Positions 12,490 to 27,400 of a DNA stretch of 64,000 nt are shown here, in pieces; position 1 is the first letter of the stretch, and every line of letters begins with the position of its first letter. Both the position numbers and the translations under genes were made by a program. The notes beneath the pieces are model-generated. The model was not told where the DNA came from. It searched no databases and saw only the letters and a program-made list of their open reading frames with translations. The stretch is from Climacteris rufus. Lineage: Eukaryota > Chordata > Aves > Passeriformes > Climacteridae. The stretch is from NCBI GenBank assembly GCA_013398175.1, contig VZRZ01004146.1, positions 43,173-107,172 of the forward strand. Reading direction: 5' to 3'.

Positions 12490-15400
12490 GTATGTGGACA
12501 GGACTATGTCAGTCAGGTAGTCTGAGTTGAGTCTTCCTGTTGAGTCACTGTGGGGATGGTGGCTTTGTGCTGACGGGGCTGCGCTACAGCCCTTACCCTT
12601 GCACAGGTAAATTGGGATGGACAGTCCAAAAAGACACTTTGGAAGGAAGAGTTGAACTCTTGACTCTATTGATAGTAAATTTATGGTGCAAAAAAGCAAA
12701 ACTGGTGGCATTAAGGGTGATTTGTCATTAGACATCTTGGAAGTCTTCAGAGGATGAATGCAAATCTCTGCCTGCTTAGAAAGCAAGAAGGTAAAGTCTC
12801 AGTCCAATTAATATTTGAGGCATCTGCATGTGTATTTTAAGCAGAAGGAAGTAAAAAATGTCAGGTTCTTCTAAATACATAAAGGGTTATAGGAGTCCCT
12901 ACCCTGTTCTCTTACATGTGTATTGAAGCAGAGGAATTTGATTTTATGCTCAGTATTTTTCTCGTACAAGTGGCCTGGCAAAGGCATTTTGGTGGGGGTT
13001 TTTTGTTATTGTCATTCACGGCAGTGGTCAGGAGCACCAGTTTATCTGATTTACTTGCTACTTTCTGTGTTCTGCTTGATGACTTCTCCAGCTTACGTTG
13101 CAACAAGGCGCTAAAGCTGTGGGGTTTGCCTCACTGGGGCCCATCGTCCTCCTTTTGGAGCTGTGATTGCCACTACTTTGCTCTTAGAGTAGCAGGAGCA
13201 GACTGAGATGAGAGCACCCAGCAGGCTCAGGGCTCGCCTATCTCCAATTCCCTGGTAGGAGAGCAGAATGTGGTGGGGTTGTTTCTGCAAACAAAAGTGA
13301 AATGAAAAATTAAGAGTAATGGGAAAGAGAGGAGAACTTCTAAAGTGGAAAAGAACCGGTTTGGCCACCTTGTTGATGTAGCCAACCCTTGCAGAAAACC
13401 GTGCCTTATCATTAAAGTGAACAAGGAGACTTGAAGTTAGCAATGTGTATACTTTTCTGATAAACTTCTCTATGTAAGGAATAGAGACCTGACTGCCAGT
13501 TTCCTAGAAAATGTACAAACCTCTGGTGTTGCCTTTTAGAACCGAAGTAAATGTGTATTTTGTGGCTGGCATTTCCATTTGTTTGTCAGTGTTTGTAATT
13601 CAGTAAATAAATACTATGGTACTGACTGAGCAGTGACACAGGTGCAGCACAGTTGTACATACAGGGATGTTTTCTTGTGGTTTTTTTTATGGTATTTAAA
13701 GGAAAATAGCATTGTAAAAGGTATAATAAAACAAGGAGGTGCCAGTGCCCTTTGGCTGCCAGAAGGTGATACGAAATTTGGCGACAGGCTGCGTTTGCTG
13801 GCTGCTGCTGCGGGAGGGCAGGGCAGTGTGCTTAAGATGCTGTGTAAATATTATGAAAAACTCCTGTGTTGCAAGTCAGATCCATCTGTCTGTTTGTCTT
13901 CCTCAGCCTCCCCCAGCCTTATTGATTTGTCTGTCTGTGTCTTTTAGTCTGCTGCAGTACGTCTGCAGACAAGTGTACTCTAAAGCTTTTCCTATTGGTG
14001 CTTCCTAGGTTTGCAGGAAAATTGCAGGCAGGCAGATATGTACAATTAGCAAGCTGGCATAATTGCCTGCCCTGCACTTTTTGCTGGAGAGGTTACTCAG
14101 TGCTTCCCAGCTGAGAGTAGTCAGGATGCAAAAAGACATTGGAAAGGGTCTCCGGAGAGGAGCAGGGTCAGGAAAACCCATTTGAACCAAGAGGATGTGG
14201 CAAAAGGCCTCTGGGGCCAGGAGCATGTGAGCTCACAAGGTGCAGAGGGGAAAATGATGAGGAAGGACTGGGCTGATTGATGAATGACTGTTAATAGAAC
14301 TGCTAATGACTGGTACTGTCTGAAGGGGCATTTTTGGTGTCTCATCTGATGGGATTTCTGTCTGCTGTAGGAATGGGTGACGGCTACAGATATTAGAGTG
14401 ACCCTTAACCGTCTGAACACATTTGGAGATGAAGTCTTCAATGACCCAAAAGTTCTCAAGTCTTACTACTATGCAATTTCTGATTTTGCTGTGGGTGGTA
14501 GGTGAGTAGATAATGAAACTCCGTGGTTACTAAAGTTTTTTGTTAGCTTTACCCGACTGCTTTAAAGATTTCCATTGTACTCACATGATACCATTAGGAT
14601 CTGGTCTTTGTTGACTGTCCTACATCAAAAATGCAGCAGAATGAATTTTCTGTAATTTGCAAGTATTGTGTGTAAACTTTTGTAGCTATAATTTCAGGGC
14701 TGACATAGATCAATTTTTTTCCTTGGTTAGATTATATCTTAAGTGATTTGGGAGGGTGAAGGGTAAAAAGAGTAACTAAAATGAAAAACAAACCAGAAAT
14801 TTTTTTCTGCCCTGTGTTTTGTGGGGTTTTTAATGGGTTTTTAATTGTTATCTGCCTGTATCTGTAGTCTAGTATAACAGTAAGTAGAAAATCTCAATGT
14901 CTCTACTTCACATATGTTTAGGGAGCTATCTCCTTTGGAGGTCTAGAACACGGTACAACATGGTTGTGGTTGTCTGTTCCTTTTACCAAAGTCTAGTGCA
15001 AAATATTTAAACCTTAAGTAGTTGGTGAGAAAATGTTTTAGTAAAGAGAGATGAGACCAGTGCAGGGTTTTGAACTTTTTGCAGGCAGCAGTTCTGAGAC
15101 TGAGATTTGACTACATGGGGATTTATACCACCACTGCACCGCCAGTCTGGAGGTCCCTGGGCTTCTGTTTTAGTCAGCTTTGTGCTGTTTAATTTCCTGC
15201 TGATATCACATAGCCCACACCCAGTGAACATACCGTGTTCTGGGCTCTCACGAGAGAGAAGCTGTGGAAAATTTACTAACCTAAAGCCAGCTAAATCTCT
15301 GCTTCTCCTACTTAGCTTACTCTGAAGACTGCAAAGGAGTTAGTTAACTTTCTTCCATTTCTACATGCCTACCTGGAGCAGGCTGCACTTCTTTATTTTA

Positions 15401-18400
15401 CAGAATGGTTTTGTTTGGAAGGGACCTTCAGAGATCATCCAAAACCTATCGTGAGCAGGGACACCTTCCACGATCCCAGGTTGTTCCAAGCCCCATCCAG
15501 CCTGGCCTTGGACACTTCCAGGGATAGGGCAGCCACAGCTTCCCTGGGCACCCTGTGCCAGTGTCCCACCATCCTCGTTGTAGAACGTAGCTTCCTTATG
15601 TCCAATCTAAAGCCACCATCTTTCAGTTTAAAATTACTGTCCTTGTCCCATCGCTACAGATCCTGGTAAAAAGTTTCACCTCCATCTTCTAAACCTCCTT
15701 TAGGTATTAGAATGCCTCCATAAGATATTCTTGAAGTCTCCTTTTCTCTTGGGTGAATGACAGCAGTTTTGTTTTCAATTTTGTTGTGATCATCTACCTT
15801 CAAATTTGTCTCATCTCAGATTTTCAGATCTGGGTCCTGTTTTTTGGGATTGCTTTGTGAGTGACCTGGAGCCCTGAAGTTTAAATGCCTGTTCCCTGCT
15901 TCTCCTTGACTAGGTGCAAATGCAATGGGCATGCGAGCGAGTGTGTGAAGAATGAGCTTGGGAAACTGGTCTGCAACTGCAAGCACAACACCTTCGGAGT
16001 GGACTGTGAAAAGTGCCTTCCTTTCTTCAATGACCGCCCGTGGAGGAGAGCGACGGCGGAGAGCGCCAATGAGTGCCTGCGTATGTGCGGCCGCGCCGCG
16101 GGGACAGCCTGGCCGGCGCCCCTGCCTCTGCTGGCAGCCACAGGCTGGCCCTGCGTGGTTTTAAGTTCTCAATTGCAGTTAGCCAGCATTAAGCACAGGT
16201 TATGGGACTATTGGTCATTCCACTTCTATCCTATAGGAAGTCTCTGGTAGATCCCTAGGAATAGATGTCTCTTTTCTGAAGAAGGATGGGAGCCACCTTT
16301 AGGAAAGAGGTGTACTGCAAAAATGTAGAGGCTTGTACTTTATGGGACCCATAGAAAAGAAAACTCTGTTTACTATGATGGAGTATAATTACCCTTTAAA
16401 AAGCTCCTCGTTTACCATCAGCTGATTTTTACATTTGGGTTATTGGTTTTTATAGTTGCTTGTTGATTATTTAATCTAATTTGGAGTCTGTTGTTGTTCT
16501 GTACTGCAACTGCAGCTCTCTATCATGGAACACCAGTTTGCTTGGTGTTTTGTCCCAGACCACAGATCCTGGTAGTTTACTTTATGAGGAAACTTTTTCA
16601 GACAGAAAAGCTCTCTTCCTGTCTGACCTCTGTGCGTCTGGATCACTCCCAGCTGTCTGTGGCTTCCCTCAGTGGGCTGGTGAAACTGAGGTGTTCTGCT
16701 GTCCAGGGATTTGCAATCCAGGGGAGAAGCTCTCCTTACAGCATGGAGTAGCCTCACTGTTACCTTCCCACACTGTTTGGATGATGGAAATGGATGTTGC
16801 TGTGTTGGAGGCCAGCATTTTGGCTGCAAGTGGCAGCCCAGCGTGGAGGAAGCAGAGTAGAAAATGCTGGTTTTCTTTTGGACATTGATGAGAATGGTCT
16901 TGAGTTTGTTTCAGGTCTCAGAATGGTTAAAAGCTCCTACACCAGCTTCTCTACAGCTTAACCGTGCAGGGTGCGTTCTGTGCTGTGGGAGTGGCCTGGT
17001 CACTGGGGCTGGTCACTGATGGTGCTCTGTCTTTGTAGCATGCAACTGCAATGGGTGGTCCCAGGAGTGCTACTTCGACCCCGAGCTGTACCGGGCCACG
17101 GGCCACGGCGGCCACTGCACCAGCTGCGCCGGCAACACGGATGGGCCCCGCTGCGAGCGGTGCCGCGATAGCTTCTACCGCCTGGCCAGCGACGAGGGCT
17201 GCCTGCCCTGCAGCTGCAACCCAGTTGGTGAGCAGAGCCTGCAAACATGGCTGCTTGCAAACTTCCATGCACTAAAACCACCTCTTCTTTTGGTCGTGCA
17301 GCTCATTGCAAACTCCAGGGTAAAAAGAGGGGGATTGTTTGGCTTTCTCTCTTTTTTTTTTTCCTACATGTAGGACATGTTTATTGGGTTGTGTTTTGGT
17401 TTAAGTTATCCTTGGCTCTAATTGGGGTGGCAAGGACAGATGGTTCACCTCTGCAGCACTTACTCTTTCAAATGTATTCTGAAATAGAATTTTTTTTCCA
17501 CTGTGTATGTGTTACCCTAGATGCTCCCAGTACTAAAGAACTCATTTAAATTCTTAATAACCAAGATGATGTGTATTTCTGGAAGTTGTTCATGCTGAGG
17601 AATTGTAGTGAACTTTAGCTGCTGCATCAGTTTCTCCTACCAAGTATCCAAGCACTATAAATACAAACCAGTGAAACATTAAACACAGAAGGGTGTGGGG
17701 TGAGATAAAACAAAGCAAACTTGAAATAGGTAGTTAAACTCCTTTAAAGAAAATGTGGAGGGGGGGAATTCTGGCAGGAAAACAAATCTGTTGTCATAAA
17801 GGGAACCACTTGACCTGTAGGGAGTGATCCCATAACTATACCAGCCCACAGCAAGTAAGGGGGAAGGAGGGAAAAAGGTAACACATAGTAAGATATGATG
17901 TGAGGCTTCAAAAGAGTAGCTGGAATGAGTAATTGCCTGCAGCATGCCCTAAAAGCAGCCAGGCAGAAGTGTGCCAGGGTACATCTCATATCCAATTTTG
18001 TCAGGGAGTTGTATAGTTGTGAAATTGTTGACCAATAAAGGCCCTTCTTCTGATTGCTCTCCTGGGTCCTTGTGTCAAACCTTATTTTAAGAGGAGTGAG
18101 GGTTGGTGTCAGATGGTTAGGAAGATGCAGGGCGGTGACTTCTCAGGTCTTTAAGGACCGGTTTCAAAGGGCTTTATAACTTTGCCATCAGCTTGTATGC
18201 CGTGGCACACTGGAACCCAGGGTGTATTTGAATCTGCTGGATGTGTTTGGATTGTTATTTTTTGTCCAAGTACTCTTTTTTTTCCTAAATAATTCTAAGT
18301 GGGACTGCAAAGGGGAGATTTGAACTTTGGCTGTATATGGTAAAGGTTTTGTGAGTTCTTCTGTCCCGTCCAGCCTAATCAGCTTATAACTCTTCAGTTT

Positions 18401-21400
18401 GCTGTAATCTTCTGGTGTGGATTGAAGTGGAAACAAGCAACTATTTCTGTATATTAAAATATTTTTATCTTGGTAGTTAACTCTTACAGTGCTGACAGCT
18501 CCGAGGCTGCCAGCTACATGGATGCTTGGGAGAAAGCATTTTGTCCACTATGGACTAAAGAAACCTGCTACTGCTTTTTGTGCAAGAACTTTTTGTGCAA
18601 GTACTGCTTGAACGTAGCAGTACTGAGGAAGGTGTCCTTCCAAAAATGAGGGGTTTGCTCAAGAGTTTACTAGGATTCATAGTGGCACATGTAGCCTCGC
18701 TCCAAGGAGGCAATTTAGTCTTTAAATCCAACTTCAGAATCAAGGGAGGAAATTGGAGGGTGAAAGGGAGAGACCAGGATATCCTCTGGAAAAGGGGAGA
18801 TGGTGATTAGGGAGAACACAAGGGATTCAGGGAATAAAATCTTGGAAATTATGTATTGCAGAGTAAAATAGACATGGAATTGGAGGCATACAGATGTAGC
18901 ACTGAGGATGAGGCAGGGGAAAGCAATTTCGAGTTAAAATTATATTTATATATAAAAAGATTGGTTGGTGGTAATAAAAGGCTGAATATAGTTTGGGAAG
19001 ACTAGATAACAATTTATCTGTCCAGAGCTGCTGGGGGAAAATCTCTGTGAACTAGAGGCAGTCTTTGCATGAGCTGTCACTCATCAGCTCGAAGCTGTGC
19101 TTCCTGCTTTCTTCTTGCTTATTTCTTGCCCATTTTCTAAAATATTGATAGCTGATAGAGCCATGTTTGTGTGCTGAGGTGCCTGTTCCTTCTGTCACCA
19201 CAGGCTCCCTCAGCACACAGTGTGACAGCTATGGCCAGTGCAGCTGCAAACCCGGCGTGATGGGGGACAAGTGTGACCGGTGCCAGCCAGGGTTCCACTC
19301 CCTCTCCGAAGCTGGGTGCAGGTAAGGAGGATTGCAGCTCTCTAAAAGAACTAGACTTACTTTAAAGCCTTCTCTCTTTTTAAAGCTCTTGGTGAACTAT
19401 CCTCTCTCCTGACTCTCCCAGGCCATGTTCTTGCAATGCTGCTGGCAGCACAGGGGAATGCAATGTCGAGACAGGGCGGTGTATGTGCAAGGACAACGTG
19501 GAAGGATTCCACTGTGAGAGGTGAGTTTTTCTTCCGTGGCTTTGTTTCAAGAATGAAAAACATTTGAGCGATGACCTGGGGTTAAGCATCAGGGAAATTA
19601 ATTCTCTTTCCTTCACATCCTCAGATGCAAACCTGGATTTTTCCATCTAGATTCCTCCAATCCAAGGGGCTGTACCCCCTGCTTCTGTTTTGGACACTCT
19701 TCAGTCTGCACCAGTGCTGTGGGTTACAGTATCTATAGCATCACCTCCAACTTCCAGTTTGGTAAAATTGAGCTTTCCTTTGTATCTGGGGTTGGGATGT
19801 AGACTTGAGTCAGAAGCAATTAAAAAAACTGAACTCCTGCTGTGCAAGACAACAAACCTTGGTTTGTTCAGATGGGGAGGAATGAATTCACAGCTCTGGC
19901 CTCCGGCACGCAGTTGTTGTACGCTGTGCAGGTGCAAGTGGGAATTGCAAATAGAAACCTTTTCTATCTCGAGAGGTGTACTGGCAAAGCAGAGTTTCGT
20001 CAGTTCTAGAACCAAATCAAAACTTTCTGATTGAGAGGATGAAAATCACTTTAGATTTGAGGTTTACATGGCTCTGAATAAAACACGGTTGTGGTTCCAG
20101 TGAGTCTGTAAGCTCAGGAAAAATCTGTTTTTTCATGCAATCAGTTTCCTGGGTTTTCATGTTTTCATGCTGCGTAGTCTGAAAAGAACATATTTTTAAT
20201 TAAAATTCCACCGGTGAACAGTTGTACAAAGGCTGCAGTTCCCAGTGAGTTGTAGGGGACTGCAGGTTTTTCCGTCTCTGCTTAAGCTCTTTAGAAAATA
20301 AGGTTTTGAACAAGTAGTCGTCATAGGGTTCAAAATTCAGAGATTTCAAGTCAGTGCTCAAGTTAGGGGCTTAAATTGGAAAGATGGTGTTACTATCTTA
20401 ATTCTTCTGCAGAGCTACTTTCTGCAGCCTGTCAGTGCCCGTGCACGTTAGATTAACCAAGGCACAAAGAGTGTGATGCAGGAAGTGTGTATAAACCTCC
20501 ATCTTCCAAGGGTGTTAATTCTTGCACGCTTGACTCTTCAGGAGAGGACGAGTGGCATGCTGAGCAGCGCGATGGCTCAGAAGTGGTGCTCCAGTGGAGT
20601 GCTGAGACCCAGGATATCTCTGTTATCTCGGACACCTACTTCCCCATGTATTTCGTTGCACCACGTAGGTCATTCTAATAGCATGGCTTTCTGTGCCGCT
20701 TGTGCCCTTTGTGTTCTGTCCTGTAATTGTAAGGATTACTTCAATTTTCAGGCAAGTTCTTGGGCAACCAGGTTTTGAGTTACGGCCAAAACCTGTCCTT
20801 CTCCTTCCGCATGGACAGACGGGACACGCGCCTCTCTGCAGAGGACCTGGTGCTGGAAGGGGCTGGGCTGAGAGTATCGGTGCCACTCATTGCCCAGGGC
20901 AACTCCTACCCCAGTGAGAACGTGCAGACCTACACCTTCAGGTACGGTGGGAGCAGCTGGCACCTAGCCTGGCTGCCTTTGGCCTCTGAGCTCTTGAGGA
21001 AGCAGAGATTGTTAATTGTAAGCTTATGTGGGTGATGTTGCAATAGCATAGCACGGTTGCAAAGGGGGCTTTGAACGGGTGCAGCTGTTAGCCACTGAAA
21101 GCTGTGCTGATAATGCATGGCTCTTCTCCTCAGGCTCCACGAGGCTGCAGATTACCCGTGGAGGCCTGCTCTTACAGCATTCGAGTTCCAGAAGCTTCTC
21201 CACAACTTGACTTCTATCAAGATCCGTGGGACGTACAGCGAGAGAAGTAAGTCACTGAGCAGAATGTTGCAGAAAGGGGGGTAAACTCATTTGTTTAGTG
21301 CTTGGGTTGTTTCATTTGAGGGCCCAGCCATAAATAGCTGTGACAGCTTATCTGGCAGAACTTGTGCCCATGGCTTGTCACCTGGCCTTCCTGTGTAACA

Positions 21401-24400
21401 TCTTCTCCCAGGCCTCCTGAAGAGAATATGGGAAAGAAAAGTGCTGTCTTCTAAGTATCTGAACACTGATTCTTTGCTCTAAACATAGGAATTTTGCTTT
21501 GTTGTATAGCCACTGTCCTCCAAACTGGTAAAAATACATAGTATAGAGTCCTGAAGGACACAGTAGGATGTTGGAAGTTTACAACACTTGACTTCAAGTT
21601 TTGCTACGCTGGGTATTGTTACATCTGCTTTCTTCCTGGGTCTTGCCTTGACATAACAGATGGGAAGGATAAGGTCCCTAAAGTGCTGCCTGTGCAGAAC
21701 TTGAGTGAAAGTTCCTCGTAATTAAGATTTATAAAAAAGGACATGAATTAGAAGCAAAAATATGTCCTTGGGTATTGTTGTGTGATGAAGAATTTTTTCA
21801 GAAAGATGCAAAGGATGAATTTGCATTTGGGAAAGGTGGGAAAACTGCAAATGTTTTCAGAGAGATGGCCATAAAGAGGAATGCGAGGTTGTGAAATGGA
21901 GGAGAGGAAAGGTGTGGAGCAAACCATCCCTGCGTGCTGCAACCACTGCTAACCTGTGGGAGCTGAGGCTCTGCTCAGTGCACTGGAGCTGCTGTGGTGG
22001 TACAAACACAGTGGTATAAGTTAAAAGCCAGCTATGTCGTGTCTGGGCTCTGTTTTGCTCCAGGAAAGGGGCTGGGAGTAGCAGGGGAAGTGCTGAAATG
22101 CCAAAGGAAGGAATGGCTTTAGAGGAATAGCTGAAGAGTTTGCCCTGAGATACGGTTTGCAGATAGTGTATTAAAATTGCTGGAGAGATGATCTGTTGTG
22201 TCTTGAAAGCTAGGAATTGGTTTTGGTATTTGACTTGGAAATGGAAACCATATGTACGTGAAATGCAACGTAATTTTAACTGACTGTACTTGCTCACCTG
22301 CTGTTCTCAGATTCTCTTCTGTATTGTCATTCTCAGCTTTCTTGCCCTGCATGTTCCCTTGGTGAGCTCTAGTGCATCTTTTCTCGCCTCTCTAAACCTT
22401 CCTGGAGGATTTTGCTTCTTGATTCACTTTACCAACTGCGAGCACCCACCTGACTGTCCCTTGTGCCATTCAACTGTGTTAGGGGAGGCAGTGATGAGAG
22501 CCTTTGTGATTACAAAGGGTTTGTCCCTTGGTGCTTTCTAGGTGCCGGTCACCTGGATGATGTCACCATCACAAGTGCTCGTCCTGGACCTGGTGTGCCC
22601 GTGGCCTGGGTGGAGAGCTGCTCGTGTCCAATGGGATATGAGGGGCAGTTTTGTGAGCGCTGTACCTCTGGCTACTGGCGGGAGACCCCAAGCCTTGGGC
22701 CCTACAGCCCCTGCGTGCCTTGCATGTGCAACGGACACAGCGAGACGTGCGATCCTGAGACAGGTAAGAGGGGCCGACAAGACAGGAAGCAGCAAGAGGG
22801 TGGTTCTTCCTTGCTGGGTTGGGCAATGAAGCGACACCCACGTCTGTCTCTATTCCAGGCATGTGCAATTGCAGGGATAACACGGCGGGGTCTCACTGTG
22901 AGAAGTGCAGCGATGGCTATTACGGTGATGCCACGACTGGCACAGCCTCAGACTGCCAGCCCTGCCCTTGTCCGGGCAGCTCGAGCTGTGCCGTTGTGCC
23001 CCGCACCAAGGAGGTTGTGTGCACCAGCTGCCAGGCTGGCACTACAGGTGTGTTCCTGCACAAAACATCTTGTCCTACATCCACGTGCTTGTGGAAATGT
23101 GTTTCCTGTCAGTTCTGGTTCTCTGATCCACAGTGAGCAGCACTGAAAGCTGCTGTGTCTTCTGGTTCCAATCTTTCTCCCTCCCTCAGCCCTGTTTTCT
23201 GTCCTGTGTGAGGCTGAGGGCTTCCCATGTTTTTCATGCCCGTTTCTTGAGAACAAAAGAGAAACAAAGGCTTGATCTGTGCAAAGTCTTACCAAAGTCT
23301 TGTGCTGTGTACATGAGCCGTGCTGGCTTCTAATAGAGCTCTGTTTATGTCATGATACTGGGCAGAAAATACATTTAAAAGAGCCAGGAAGGCAGGTCAG
23401 ACTGAAATAAAATTAGAAGGTGCAGTTTGCCAGCCAGAGAGGCACCACAGGATGCTTCCTAGGAAGAGGAGGAAGGCTGCAATGACTCACAAACATTGCC
23501 CAAAACAATACAAGATCAAACTAGTTCTCAGCAATTTTAAGGAGAAATACATGAACAGATACAGATCTTTTTTTCTTAGCAATAAGCTGTGAAGTTCAAG
23601 CATGTAGCTGAGTTGTTAAGCAGAGGCTTTTGTTCTGCCTGCAAACATCAAGGAAGCTGTAGGATGGTTGGGAGCTTTCATGCTTCTCTGCTTGGCATGG
23701 CAGAGTCCAAATGCAGAATACCTGTAAATTTTTGAGTGCTTAAGAAAGCCTCTGACCAAGCACAGAGGCAGCTTGTGGGGCTTCCTGTGGGTGCCACTGC
23801 ATTGTGAACCAAAGCAGAGCCCAGGACCCAGGTTTCCTTCAGCTCAGGTGTCTATAGCAGCTGATTTTTCATGTAACTATATGACTGCACAGGAGTTCCT
23901 CCTGTCTCACACCACCTTTTTGGGATGTGAGGAAAAAGGGGGTTTGTACATGTAAGACTACCTAAGAAATGGAGCTCGTAACTGGCTGGGGAGGTCAGAT
24001 CTGCAGTAAGTGTAGGAAGCTGCTGAATTGGATGCTTCAGTGGCTGCCCATGGAGGTTTGGCAGATCTTATTGGCAGTGGGGCTTCCTGGAGCAGTGATG
24101 CCCCACGGAGCTCTACTTATTTGGATTCTTAAATTAAGAACAAATTAGAGCAAATAGGTTTGGCTTAAAGGGATGGGGGGGGGAAGAATGAGTGGAAATA
24201 ATTCGTAACGCAAAGTTCCAGTGAAGAATCAGCTTGAATTTAGAGATGAGGAGGTATTTGTGTCTGCCCCCAACAGAAGGATGAAAGGGAAGAAACTGGG
24301 GAGTTTACTTTTCAGAAGGGACTGCAGAGGGGATCTATGTGAGATGGCAGCAGAGGGCTTTCTGCTGCAGCACCCGTGTCTGTGTTGTGTCCCAGGCAAG

Positions 24401-27400
24401 AGGTGTGAGTTGTGTGACGATGCCTATTTTGGAGACCCGCTGGGCGAAAATGGTGCTGTGAGGCCCTGCCGCCTGTGCCAGTGCAATGACAACATCGATC
24501 CCAACGCCGTGGGCAACTGTGACCGCCAGACGGGCGAGTGCCTCAAGTGCATCTACAACACCGCCGGCTTCTACTGCGACCGCTGCAAGGACGGCTTCTT
24601 TGGGAATCCTCTGGCCCCCGACCCTGCCGACAAGTGCAGAGGTGAGACCTGGTTCTTCTTGCCTTTATAAGTGGTTTTGTCCTCAAGAGCTGCTGTCCGG
24701 CTGTCGCTTGTGCCCATCAGCAGCCATGTGTGGTTTTATCCTGCTTCAAGCTTGCTAAAATCCTTGTGTTTGTGGGCGCTTAGTGCCATCGAAGCAAAAG
24801 CTGGGTGGCCATGTGGTTTGGATCCAGGCCCATTAGGGTGAGTACCAACACCGCAAGGATTTCTAACTTTATGCATGTTTTCTCCATACCTTTTATTTTT
24901 GCAGCTTGTCACTGCAATCCCTACGGCACTGTGAATCAGCAGACAATCTGCAATCAAGTGACTGGGCAGTGCGAGTGCTTGTCACACGTCACCAGGAGGG
25001 ACTGCAGTGCCTGTGAGCCTGGATTCTTTAACCTCCAGAGTGGACGAGGCTGTGAGAGGTGAGGTTTGCCTTGACTTACGGCAGACCCATCCGGGTTTTG
25101 GAGGGTCTGTGCTTACATTGTGCAAGAATGTGATGTTTGTCACAAGTAACAGGTGTGCCTCAGTGTTGCTGTGGGTGGGGAAGAGCACTGGTCAAGGAGC
25201 AGCTACTAAGGCTGTACAAAAAGCTTGGCTTATAAATAGCTTTATAAAAAGCTCTAAATCAGAGTTTTAAATAGAAAACTGCCACATGACTTTGTGATTA
25301 TAGCAGGGGCTTGTGGATTCCTTTTTTAGTGCACACAGCAAGTGTCCCTGCGTGATTCAAAAGCTCAGTGCCTTGCCTGCTGTATCTGCACCGCAAAAAA
25401 AAGCAACTTTTGGCAAATGCAAATGTTGGGCTGCTCTCTTCAGAGAGGCACTTCACCCATGTGTCCCTTCTGTGTCACGTCTGATGTGTTTCTGTCTCCC
25501 CCAGGTGCAACTGTCACGCGCTGGGCTCCACCAACGGGCAGTGTGACATCCGAACAGGGCAGTGTGAGTGCCAGCCCGGTGTCACCGGCCAGCACTGTGA
25601 CAGATGCGAGGGCAACCACTTTGGCTTCAGCTCTGAAGGCTGTAAACGTAAGTCTGAGAGGCCAGAGTGAGGCAGATGGGAAGGATGTTGCACATCCAGC
25701 CTTGCCTGTGTTTTCCTTCTGTCTCTGGGAAGGTACTTTGTCACCTTGCTCTTCACCACAGCGAAAGTTGGCACTTTTATGTCCGCACTGTGTGTGATGA
25801 AATTTTATTTCTGTACTATAGCTTATCCCCTTCTTCTTTGGTTATCTTTTTCTTGTCTGACTTACTAGATATCCAGCTTAATAGATACCTTGGTATAAAT
25901 ACATTCTCTGAATTTTTGCCTGCAACACTCGTTTTTCCTACAGCTACTTTGCACATGGCCTCAATATACAAATTCTGTCTTGAGGAGCAGCCAATCTTGT
26001 AAACATGATTGCAAAGCAGGATGATCCAAACTTCCCTGATTTATATCCATGTCTGTAAAGAGCAGGAAAACTAACTGCAGTTGGTTGCAATGAAATGGGG
26101 TAGAAGGATACTTTGTGGGAGAGGCAATAGTAACACTGAACATACACAGTGAATGTGAGTAGAAGCACTGTGATCAGAAGTGAGGTCCAGCTGTGTGTTT
26201 GTGCCCCATAGCTCTTGCAGATGTTTTAGGGTATTAAGGGATGTCCTCTCATCCTGTGAGTTTTAGGGTATTTCTGCCTCTTCTGCAGTCTGACTGAGGT
26301 TTAACTTCCCTACAGCCTGTGACTGTGATCCCGAGGGCTCACGCTCCCTGCAGTGCCGGGAGAACGGTCACTGCGAGTGCAAGGAAGGCTTTGTGGGGAG
26401 CCGCTGCGACCAGTGTGAAGAGAACTATTTTTACAACCGCTCGTGGCCGGGCTGCCAGGAGTGTCCGGCCTGTTACAGATTAGTGAAAGATAAGGTAAGA
26501 CCACAAACACTGCTGTTGTTAGTGCTGGAGACAGTGGCACATGTCCACTCATGCAGCCTTTAGGCCCGTGGCTGTTGGTGGTTGCTGAAAGCAGAGAGGC
26601 CCAAGGTGCTCTGCTGTTCCTAACTGTGCTCTCTGGCTCTCATGTAGGTGGCGGAGCAACGTGAAAGGCTGCGGGAGCTGGAAAATCTTGTAGCAAATCT
26701 GGGTACTGGAGTAGAAGCTGTAACTGATGAAGCCTTTGAAGAAAGGTTGAAGCAGGCAGAAAGAGAAGTTACAGAGCTGCTCCATGAAGCACAAAAGAGC
26801 AAAGGTGGGTTGACCTGATCAGACATGGACTGACTAAATGAGTTCTTGCCTGATGTTTGTGTTCCCTTCAGAGACAGTGTGTTTTACTTCAAGCCTGTGC
26901 TGTGCTCTGGGACTGACAGCTACTTCAGATAGCACTGAGTTAGTGCCTTTTATTATCAGAACAACAGTGCCTGTGCTTTTTTATCCATGCTGTTCTTCCA
27001 GCGGTCTCTCTCATACATGGAAGTAAAGATCTGCCTCTAGCTCTGTACAGATGCAAGTGTTTTATGTGTTACCTTCTTCTCTAGATGCAAAGGAGGGTTT
27101 TATTTGTTAAACAAGCAGAAAACTTTCCAGTATACTTACGCTTTAAATCTGCTCAGACATCTTGGGATCAAGTAGTTCTTGTTGGGATATCATCAGCAAT
27201 CAGAACGAAGGCTTCAAAATCCTGATGGCAAACCTAAGTATCCCACCATAAAGCGTAGAATGTTCTGAAGAGTGCTATTGTGCGGTGGCTTGTAGCTGTT
27301 TTTCCTGTTAAATTCTGCTTCGAATTGATTCTTGTATTGTCACCTCTACCATGGGATGTGTGTGAGCAGAGTGTTTGTCATTTCTGTGATAATGGCTTGT

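Noticed and set aside
18020..18080. accaataaaggcccttcttc as a possible LTR end or retro-transcript
   Set aside because: A single AATAAA-like word with no TG/CA ends, TATA box or duplication around it.
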